From JBBSGC01 sp038254525 (GTDB lineage Bacteria > Actinomycetota > Actinomycetes > Propionibacteriales > Nocardioidaceae): a stretch of 15,836 nucleotides of DNA. The notes beneath the pieces are model-generated. The model worked only from the letters and a program-made list of their open reading frames with translations, had not been told where the DNA came from and made no database searches. Positions 7,057-12,992 of this stretch are shown in pieces; positions within the stretch are counted from its first letter, which is position 1, and every line of letters starts with the position of its first letter. Made by a program: the position numbers and the translations under genes. The stretch covers positions 1 through 15,836 of the forward strand of contig JBBSGC010000038.1 of assembly GCA_038254525.1 (NCBI GenBank), written 5' to 3'.

Positions 7057-8694
7057 GTGTCCAGCGATCAGCCGCCCAACAGTGGTCCATGGCAGCAGCC
7101 AAGCAGCAGCCCGTGGCAGCAGCCCGGCGGCGGTCCGGGCCAGCAGCAGCCCGGCAGCTGGCAGTCGCAGCCGGAGTGGGTGAGCGGCGGCCCCGCCGGG
7201 GCGCCGGCTCCGCGCAGGCGCAAGCGGGGGCTCGCCATCGGCGCGGGCGCGGGTGTGCTGGCGATCATGGCCGGTGTCGGCATCGTCTACGCGTACCAGA
7301 CCCTCAGCGGCGGTGGGCCGCAGCCCGCCGAGGCGGTGCCCGCGAGCGCCGTCGCCTATCTGCGCCTTGACCTGGACCCCTCGGCGGCGCAGAAGGTCAA
7401 CGCGTTCCGCCTGCTGCGCTCGGTCCCCGACTTCGAGAAGTCGACGGGCATCAGCAGCGACAAGGACGACCTGCGCCGGCTCGTATACGACGCGGTCTCC
7501 GCCGACCTCAACTGTGGCCTCTCCTACGACCAGGACATCGCGCCGTGGATCGGCGACCGGGCTGCGGTCGCGGTCGTTCCGGTCGACGACACCGCAACCG
7601 GCGAGATCGTGCTGCAGGTCAAGGACTCGGGCAAGGCCAAGGCGGCTGTGCCGGCGATCGAGAAGTGCGCAGCCGCTCAGTCGGGGAGCACGCTGGGGGT
7701 CGACTTCGTCGGCGACTACATGGTGATGACCGAGAGCAAGTACCTCGACTCGATAGTCAGCGCCGCCGGCTCCTCGCCGCTGTCGGGAGACTCCGGCTTC
7801 ACCTCCGACATGAGCTCGCTCGGCGAGCAGGGGATTGCCTCGTTCTGGTACGACATCGACGGCGCTCGTGAGATCCCGCAGGTTCAGGACGCGATGGGCG
7901 GCTCGGGGTTCGGCTCGATGGCCGGCGTGCACTCGGTCTTCGGCGCCGCGCGCGCCGGCAGCGACTACCTCGAGCTCGCCGTGCAGGCTCGGGCCGACCA
8001 GTCCGTGACGACCGACGTGAGCAACCCGGTTGCCAACCTTCCGGACACCACGATGGCCGCCGCATCGGTCTCGGGGGGCGGCCAGCTGCTCACCGACAAC
8101 TGGGACAAGCTCGTCGCCGCGTTGGACAGCGCGTCTGGTGGCCAGGCGTTGTCGGCGATTAGCTCCTTCGAGAGCTCGACCGGGCTGAGCCTGCCCGATG
8201 ACGCCGCCACGCTGCTCGGTGACAACGTGACGCTCGCCCTCGACGGCGAGGGCTTCACCTCCGATGCCCTGTCCAGCCAGAACCCCTTCGACGCGCTCGG
8301 GTTCGGGGCCCGGTTCACCACCGACCCGCAGGAGGTCCAGCATGTCATCGACACGCTGCAGTCGGCGTTGTCGGCTCAGGGGGCTCCGATACAGCTGATC
8401 ACCCGGAGCACCAGCGACGGGCTCGTCGTGGCCAGCAACGACGGCTACGCAGGCCAGCTGGCCGCCGACGGAAACCTGGGCAGCTCCGACACCTTCACGA
8501 CCGCCGTCCCGAACGCCAGCTCGGCGTCCGGCGTGCTCTACGTCGATATGGACAAGCTGGGTTCGGCGCTGGCGGCGGTCAACCAGCAGGATGCCGCGGA
8601 CAAGATCGCTCCGCTGCGTGCCGTGGGGCTCAGCGTCCAACAGCTCAACGGTGACACCCTGCAGGCGACACTCCGGGTCACCTTCGACGGCTGA
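7057..8694 (+). CDS. DUF3352-like membrane-anchored protein with large extracytoplasmic domain
   Basis: A 545-residue protein of unknown function. Residues 1-52 are a cytoplasmic-looking Gln/Pro/Ser/Trp-rich tail containing PWQQP repeats. RRRKR (53-57) precedes a single membrane segment at about 58-80. The rest (about 85-545) is predicted to be outside the cell and resembles actinomycete DUF3352 proteins, notably in AVAYLRLDLDPSAAQKV near residue 99 and the DIAPWIGDRAAVAVVP segment near 160. C153 and C204 could form a disulfide. The open frame extends far upstream, but the GTG at 7057 is the first start after the preceding gene that gives the family-like N-terminus; the purine-rich GGAAGTGAG just before it may serve as a weak ribosome site. 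It runs convergent to ybaK. Confidence 0.82.
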   Translation: MSSDQPPNSGPWQQPSSSPWQQPGGGPGQQQPGSWQSQPEWVSGGPAGAPAPRRRKRGLAIGAGAGVLAIMAGVGIVYAYQTLSGGGPQPAEAVPASAVAYLRLDLDPSAAQKVNAFRLLRSVPDFEKSTGISSDKDDLRRLVYDAVSADLNCGLSYDQDIAPWIGDRAAVAVVPVDDTATGEIVLQVKDSGKAKAAVPAIEKCAAAQSGSTLGVDFVGDYMVMTESKYLDSIVSAAGSSPLSGDSGFTSDMSSLGEQGIASFWYDIDGAREIPQVQDAMGGSGFGSMAGVHSVFGAARAGSDYLELAVQARADQSVTTDVSNPVANLPDTTMAAASVSGGGQLLTDNWDKLVAALDSASGGQALSAISSFESSTGLSLPDDAATLLGDNVTLALDGEGFTSDALSSQNPFDALGFGARFTTDPQEVQHVIDTLQSALSAQGAPIQLITRSTSDGLVVASNDGYAGQLAADGNLGSSDTFTTAVPNASSASGVLYVDMDKLGSALAAVNQQDAADKIAPLRAVGLSVQQLNGDTLQATLRVTFDG

Positions 8695-8722
8695 GCGGTT
8701 CCGCGGCCGGTCCGGTGCCAAC

Positions 8723-8747
8723 CGGTTGAGCCTGGGCGGCTCAGCTG
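8723..8747. terminator. Hairpin between convergent genes, probable bidirectional terminator
   Basis: A stem of about 10 bp, including the perfect arms TGAGCC (8727-8732) and GGCTCA (8738-8743) plus two G-U wobbles, closes a 5-nt loop. It lies 29 bp after the DUF3352-like stop and overlaps the ybaK stop on the other strand. A longer weaker pairing, GCTGAGC at 8690 with GCTCAGC at 8739, competes with it. No U-tract is present on either side. Confidence 0.5.
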
Positions 8748-9235
8748 CGGGCGATCGGGGCAGTGACCGCCTCGGTGGCTGCCACGAGCGCGGCCGAGGC
8801 CAGCTCGACCTCGAGTCCCCGGCGCCCTCCCGACACGAGCACCGTCCGATGTTGCAGCGCGCTCTCGTCGACGACCGTGGGCAGCCGCCGGCGCTGGGCG
8901 AGGGGCGAGATGCCCCCCAGCACATAACCGGTGCTGCGCTCCGCGTCGCCCGGATCGGCCATGGCCGCGCGCTTGCCGCCGAGCACGCCCGCCAACGCCT
9001 TGAGGTCAAGGCTGGCCGCAACTGGGACCACTGCGACCACAAGCCGGTCGTCGACCCGGGCCAGCAACGTCTTGAAGACCCGCGCCGGATCCGTGCCGAG
9101 CGCATGGGCGGCCTCCATGCCGTAACCCTGTGCCCGGACATCGTGCGGGTAGGAGTGGATCGTGAACGTCACCCCGAGCCGCTCGAGCAGGGCCGTAGCC
9201 GGCGTGCGCGACTGGCTCCCGGCCTGCTTGCCCAT
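8741..9235 (-). CDS. ybaK: YbaK/EbsC-family aminoacyl-tRNA deacylase
   Basis: A 164-residue single-domain protein. YbaK proteins hydrolyse mischarged tRNA, classically Cys-tRNA(Pro), in trans to prolyl-tRNA synthetase. The family features visible are RVFKTLLARVDDRLVVAVVP (52-71) with K55 at the conserved active-site lysine position, a second conserved block ASLDLKALA (74-82), and TGYVLGGISPL (102-112). Length matches YbaK. It lies 23 bp downstream of the LON-domain gene on the same strand, so the two are likely one transcript. Its stop is within the shared terminator hairpin. Precise tRNA specificity cannot be read from sequence alone. Confidence 0.92.
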   Translation of the reverse strand: MGKQAGSQSRTPATALLERLGVTFTIHSYPHDVRAQGYGMEAAHALGTDPARVFKTLLARVDDRLVVAVVPVAASLDLKALAGVLGGKRAAMADPGDAERSTGYVLGGISPLAQRRRLPTVVDESALQHRTVLVSGGRRGLEVELASAALVAATEAVTAPIARS

Positions 9236-9258
9236 CCGACGCCCGGCCCTTCGCTCGG

Positions 9259-9927
9259 TTAGTTGGGCGACCAGGCAGTGCGGGCCAGGTCGGTCGCTGG
9301 GAGACTTGGCACGGCTCGCATCGCGGTCAGCTCGTCGCCGATCATGACGGTGACCAGCCGTAGCCGCTCGGCGGTGTCCGGCGCCTCCAGCAGCTGCTGT
9401 CGTTCACGCAACGTCAGCGATGCGGTGGCCGCGAGCACGTAGGAGAGCTCCTGCGGGTTTGTCGGCAGCTCGTCGTCGGGCAGCTCGGGACCGCTCTGGG
9501 AGGCAAGCGCCTGACGGTAGCGCTCGAACGCGTCCCGGGCCGCTTCGTCGGCGGCGACCACGCCTATGCCGGCATGCTCACCGAGATAGGTCACGTCTCC
9601 GACCAGGTAGTCGCCCGAGGTGTCCATCGCCTCCAGGCGCAGCCGGCGCCGACCGACGACGGCTATGTCGAAGCGCCCGTCGGCGTACGCCCGGTTCGCC
9701 ACCAGCAGAGCCTCGCAGCCGATCCGGTGTGCCGACTGCATGCCATGGTTGCCCAGCTCGTAGCCCTCCCGGATGGCGACGATGCCCAGTCGCCGGCGAG
9801 ACTCGTCGGGCTCGGTGAGCAGGTCGTTCACCAGGGCCCGGTAGCGGTCCTCGAACACGTGCAGCGGCAGGTGCATCCCTGGGTAGAGGACGGATCCCAG
9901 CGGAAACATCGGCAGAGCGGCGTCCAC
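9259..9927 (-). CDS. LON substrate-binding (N-terminal) domain protein
   Basis: A 222-residue stand-alone LON N-domain protein lacking the AAA+ and protease domains of Lon. The conserved opening LPMFPLGSVLYPGMHLPLHV (5-24) is followed by FEDRYRALV. The family's beta-rich domain then follows, with RRLGIVAIREG (45-55) and FDIAVVGRRRLRL (86-98), and a helical C-terminal part. The biochemical role is unknown; a peptide- or protein-binding role is inferred from the Lon domain. The frame is open back to an ATG at 10047, but I chose the GTG at 9927: a TAGGGT -10 box sits 7 nt upstream, giving a leaderless start, and the extra 40 residues are not family-like. It precedes ybaK in a two-gene unit. Confidence 0.85.
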   Translation of the reverse strand: MDAALPMFPLGSVLYPGMHLPLHVFEDRYRALVNDLLTEPDESRRRLGIVAIREGYELGNHGMQSAHRIGCEALLVANRAYADGRFDIAVVGRRRLRLEAMDTSGDYLVGDVTYLGEHAGIGVVAADEAARDAFERYRQALASQSGPELPDDELPTNPQELSYVLAATASLTLRERQQLLEAPDTAERLRLVTVMIGDELTAMRAVPSLPATDLARTAWSPN

Positions 9928-9934
9928 CTGCAGC

Positions 9935-9940
9935 ACCCTA
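9935..9940 (-). promoter_or_regulatory. Putative -10 box for a leaderless LON-domain/ybaK transcript
   Basis: Read on the minus strand, TAGGGT ends 7 nt before the GTG at 9927. This is the same spacing as before hisA at 10530 and almost that at 6329. The 131-bp divergent gap to the lipoprotein gene shows no equally good box on the plus strand. Confidence 0.5.
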
Positions 9941-10058
9941 CCGGCGGCAGCCGCAGCCGGGCTGAGCGTTCGCGGCATCGAGTCGGCTTTCGCCGCACCA
10001 CCGTGACCTGGGACGCCCTCGCGGGGAACCCGGTCGGAGCCGGGCACGTCCCACGGTC

Positions 10059-10505
10059 ATGAAGCAGCTGCTCGCCGCCGTCGCACTGGCCGTGCTCGGC
10101 GTGGCTGCCTGCGGCTCGACGTCGACCACACAGCCGGCCGTTGCCTCGCCCAAAGCTCCCCAGTCGTCCGCGGCACCGGAGGCCAGGAGTGTCACGGTCG
10201 TGCAGACCGGCGGGCTAGCGGGCTCACACAGCACCTGGCGAGTCACAGCGGGCACCAGGCACTCAGCACGCGTGTTCGCCGCAGCCAACAAGGCCACGCT
10301 GCAGCCGCTCGCCGCCCACGAGCCGGTGACCGCCCCCTGCTGTGACCGTTTCTCCTACACCGTGGTCGTCCGTTACGCCGATGGCTCGCGGCTGTCGGTG
10401 AGCACGTTCGAGGGCGACTCCAAAGGTGATGGGACACTCAACCGGCTGCTCGCCGCTGTGTTCGACGCCACTGTGGAGCGCCCGGACACCCCGCCGAAGG
10501 CTTGA
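10059..10505 (+). CDS. Small secreted lipoprotein, emfourin-like (tentative)
   Basis: A 148-residue protein. The N-terminus is a lipoprotein signal: MK, a hydrophobic stretch, and a lipobox VAAC with C18 as the acylated residue, so it should be anchored outside the cell and processed by the LspA in this window. A Thr/Ser/Pro/Ala linker (19-42) leads to a compact domain. In this domain TVVQTGGLAG (46-55), a helix-like middle, DRFSYTVVV (96-104) and a C-terminal LNRLLAAVF helix recall protealysin inhibitor emfourin (SGGFAG ... DxFxYxI/VxV ... LxxLL). The resemblance is by eye only. An adjacent C94-C95 pair is unusual. It occupies the place where hisD to hisH are expected in related genomes. No Shine-Dalgarno or -10 box is evident. 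Confidence 0.75.
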   Translation: MKQLLAAVALAVLGVAACGSTSTTQPAVASPKAPQSSAAPEARSVTVVQTGGLAGSHSTWRVTAGTRHSARVFAAANKATLQPLAAHEPVTAPCCDRFSYTVVVRYADGSRLSVSTFEGDSKGDGTLNRLLAAVFDATVERPDTPPKA

Positions 10506-10516
10506 GCCGGCCGCAC

Positions 10517-10522
10517 TAGTGT
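10517..10522 (+). promoter_or_regulatory. Putative -10 box for the hisA remnant and downstream genes
   Basis: TAGTGT ends 7 nt before the ATG at 10530, in the 24-bp gap after the lipoprotein gene. The spacing implies a leaderless transcript. Because the downstream genes are chained by 4-bp overlaps, this may be the main promoter for the ABC transporter and the Trp-associated membrane protein. Confidence 0.45.
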
Positions 10523-10529
10523 CGGCGGC

Positions 10530-11095
10530 ATGCCTCCTCTGCAGCTGTTGCCTGCCGTGGACGTGGCGCAGGGGCGGGCCGTCCACGCTGTGCAGGGCGT
10601 TGCCGGCACCGAGCGCGTCGTCGACGACCCGGTCGAGGCAGCGCTGCGCTGGGAGCGGGCCGGTGCCGAGTGGATCCACCTGGTCGACCTCGATGCCGCA
10701 TTCGGCCGCGGGAACAACCGGGACCAGCTGGCCGACGTGGTGTGCCGCCTCCACGTCGACGTAGAGGTCTCTGGAGGCATCCGCGACGACGAGTCGCTCG
10801 CGGCGGCGCCTGGCACCGGCTCGACGGCGAGGGATGCGTCCGCTACATCGTCACCGACGTCGAGCGGGATGGCATGTTGAGCGGGCCCAACGAAGCGCTG
10901 CTGCGCTCGGTCTGCGCCCGCACCGACGCGCCGGTCGTGGCTTCCGGCGGGGTCGGCTCGCTGCGCGGCGTGCGTACGCTCGTCGCGCTCACCGACGTCG
11001 GTGTGGAAGGCGCGATCATTGGCACCGCGCTCTATCTGCAGGCCTTCGAGCTCGCCGACGCACTCGCGGTGGCCGGGAGCCAGGTGGTGCCGTGA
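10530..11095 (+). pseudogene. priA: hisA/priA with internal deletion and frameshift
   Basis: The intact enzyme isomerises ProFAR in histidine synthesis; in many actinomycetes (PriA) it also does the TrpF reaction of tryptophan synthesis. Frame 1 encodes residues 1-93 of a normal N-terminal half, with LLPAVDV (D11), WIHLVDLDAAFGRG and VSGGIRDDESLAAA. It then runs into 23 unrelated residues and a stop at 10878-10880. From about 10811 another frame resumes the C-terminal half, with RLDGEGCVRYIVTDVERDG, VVASGGVGSL and GVEGAIIGTALY. Compared with PriA of about 240 residues, roughly 55-65 residues between LAAAL and the RLDxEGC segment are missing, including central beta-alpha units of the barrel. 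Both catalytic aspartates survive, one in each fragment, but no functional barrel can be made. An assembly error is the main alternative. Confidence 0.88.
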
Positions 11096-11169
11096 CCCAC
11101 GGCGTCCGGCTGGTCCATTGCCTCGACGTCCGGGTTGGCTTGCGAAGCTCCGGTGACGTGGTCCGATGA
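11092..11169 (+). pseudogene. hisF: hisF remnant: first and last codons joined, 25-residue ORF
   Basis: GTG at 11092 overlaps the hisA stop (GTGA), as in typical hisA-hisF pairs. The peptide begins MTHGVRLVHCLDVRVG, which matches the HisF N-terminus (VRVIPCLDVDxGRVVKG) including the catalytic Asp in CLDV, with P replaced by H. It then continues GLRSSGDVVR and stops, and that ending resembles HisF C-termini of the form LRxxGxxVR. About 230 codons of barrel are absent. HisF normally makes the cyclase half of imidazole glycerol phosphate synthase with HisH; this ORF cannot. The stop overlaps the ATG of the next gene (ATGA), and the total length is a multiple of three, so translational coupling is preserved. 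The N-terminal match is stronger than the C-terminal one. Confidence 0.75.
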
Positions 11170-12992
11170 GCAGCCGCACGGGCCGTACGGGGGTTGGCAC
11201 GACCCGCGAGGGTCTGCGCCTGCTCGCGCGCGGCATGCGCGAGCAGCGGCGGTTCTTCACGGTCGCGGTGTTGGGCAGTCTGGTCTACGGCGGGCTGACC
11301 GTGGCAGACGCCTGGATCCTCGGGTGGGCGACCGACTCCGTCATCACCCCGTCGTTCGCCGACGGCCATCTGGCGACCGGGCTTGTGGTCGCGGTAATCG
11401 GGCTGTTCATGGCGGTCGCGACGCTGCGGGCCCTCGGTGTGATCGCGCGCCGGCTGGTCGGCGGCGTGGTCAACTACCGGTTGCTTGCCGACTACCGGCG
11501 CCGGGTCACCCGTCGTTACCTCGAGCTGCCGATGAGCTGGCACCACGAGCACCCGACCGGGCAGCTGCTGAGCAACGCAAACGCCGACGTCGAGGCCACC
11601 TGGGCGGTGATGATGCCGCTGCCGATGGCGGTGGGGGTGCTCGCCATGCTGCTGGTCGCCGTCATCGCGATGCTCACCGCCGACGTGGTGCTGACCAGCG
11701 TCGGGCTGGTGGTGTTCCCGCTGCTCTTCGCGCTCAACGTCGGTTACCAGCGTTTCCTGTCCGAGCGGATCACCCGGGCCCAGGCTCTGCGCGGCGAGGT
11801 CAGCGAAGTGGCTCACGAGTCCTTCGACGGCGCCCTCGTGGTCAGCACGCTGGGCCGGGCGGGAGCCGAGACTGAGCGCTTCGCGAGAGTGTCCGCGCAG
11901 CTGCGGGACGCCAACATCGCCGCCGGAAGGATCCGCAGCATCTTCGACCCGGTGCTGGAGGCTCTGCCCAACGTGGGCGTCCTGCTGGTCGTGGCTCTAG
12001 GTGTCGAGCGCGTGGCTGCGGGTGCCGCCCAGCCGGGCGACGTCGTGCAGGTCGCCTACCTGTTCACGGTCATCGCCTTCCCAGTGCGCGCCTTCGGGTG
12101 GGTGCTCGGCGAGCTGCCACGCAGCGTCGTGGGCTGGCACCGGGTCCGCGCGGTGCTCGACGCACCGGGCCAGGCGGTCTACGGGGACGCCGCTGTCCCC
12201 GGCGCCGGTCCACTCGCACTAGCGGTGCGCGACCTGGAGTTCTCGTACGCCGCGGAGCTCCCGGTCCTCGAGGAGCTGAGCCTCGACGTGGCACCGGGCA
12301 GCACCGTGGCTCTCGTCGGCCTCACCGGCTCGGGCAAGAGCACGCTGGCGTCTTTGCTGGTCAGGCTCGTCGACCCCGACCGTGGGGCAGTGTGCATCGA
12401 CGGCCGGGATCTGCGTGAGCTCAGCCATGAGGCCCTCGCCGGCGCCGTTGCGCTGGTGCCGCAGCAGACGTTCCTCTTCGACGACACGGTCCGGGAGAAC
12501 GTGACGCTCGGCCTGGCGGTCGACGACGCGCGGGTCTACGAGGCACTGCGCGTTGCGCAGGCCGACCGCTTCGTCGCCGCGCTGCCGCGCGGGCTGGACA
12601 GCCGCCTCGGTGAGCGCGGCACGACGCTGTCCGGCGGGCAGCGGCAGCGGCTGACCCTGGCCAGGGCCCTGGTGCGCCGGCCACGGCTGCTGGTGCTGGA
12701 CGACGCCACCAGCGCGCTTGACCCCGACATTGAGGCCCGGATCCTCGACGCGCTGCGCCGCCAGTCCCGTAGCGGCGGCGCCACGGTGGTCGTGGTGGCC
12801 TATCGCAAGGCGACGATCGCGTTGGCCGACGAGGTGCTTTTCCTCAGCCAGGGGCGGGTGGTCGACCGCGGGCGGCATGCCGAGCTGGTGCAGCGCTCGA
12901 CTGCCTACCGGGATCTCGTCGACGCCTACGACACCGCGCGGGAGCAGGCGGACGCCGAGCTCGCCTTCGACGAATCCCGGGTCCCGCGGTGA
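11166..12992 (+). CDS. ABC exporter half-transporter with degenerate nucleotide-binding site
   Basis: A 608-residue type-IV (B-family) half-transporter: a membrane domain of about six helices (residues 25-320), then a nucleotide-binding domain. Walker A is GLTGSGKST (385-393, K391) and the signature LSGGQ is at 488-492. Walker B ends in D512-D513, with Asp replacing the catalytic Glu. The switch position is Y546 in VVVAYRKAT, where His is expected. These two changes mark the non-catalytic member of a heterodimer, as in the TM287/288 class. The ATG start overlaps the hisF-remnant stop and the end overlaps the next gene, so production depends on upstream translation. The substrate is unknown; a lipid, peptide or drug exporter is possible. 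Confidence 0.93.
   Translation: MSSRTGRTGVGTTREGLRLLARGMREQRRFFTVAVLGSLVYGGLTVADAWILGWATDSVITPSFADGHLATGLVVAVIGLFMAVATLRALGVIARRLVGGVVNYRLLADYRRRVTRRYLELPMSWHHEHPTGQLLSNANADVEATWAVMMPLPMAVGVLAMLLVAVIAMLTADVVLTSVGLVVFPLLFALNVGYQRFLSERITRAQALRGEVSEVAHESFDGALVVSTLGRAGAETERFARVSAQLRDANIAAGRIRSIFDPVLEALPNVGVLLVVALGVERVAAGAAQPGDVVQVAYLFTVIAFPVRAFGWVLGELPRSVVGWHRVRAVLDAPGQAVYGDAAVPGAGPLALAVRDLEFSYAAELPVLEELSLDVAPGSTVALVGLTGSGKSTLASLLVRLVDPDRGAVCIDGRDLRELSHEALAGAVALVPQQTFLFDDTVRENVTLGLAVDDARVYEALRVAQADRFVAALPRGLDSRLGERGTTLSGGQRQRLTLARALVRRPRLLVLDDATSALDPDIEARILDALRRQSRSGGATVVVVAYRKATIALADEVLFLSQGRVVDRGRHAELVQRSTAYRDLVDAYDTAREQADAELAFDESRVPR

Noticed and set aside
6850..9141. A 763-codon minus-strand open frame across the DUF3352-like gene and ybaK
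   Set aside because: It is in a different frame from ybaK and opposite the DUF3352-like gene, with Arg/Gly-rich composition typical of shadow frames.
10059..10529. Possible decayed remnant of hisD, hisC, hisB or hisH
   Set aside because: The region encodes an intact lipoprotein with a clean lipobox. I could not recognise motifs of these enzymes in any frame or in the 9928-10058 gap.
10506..10529. Histidine leader peptide, attenuator or T-box before hisA
   Set aside because: Only 24 bp separate the lipoprotein stop from the hisA ATG, too short for such an element, and no run of His codons is present.
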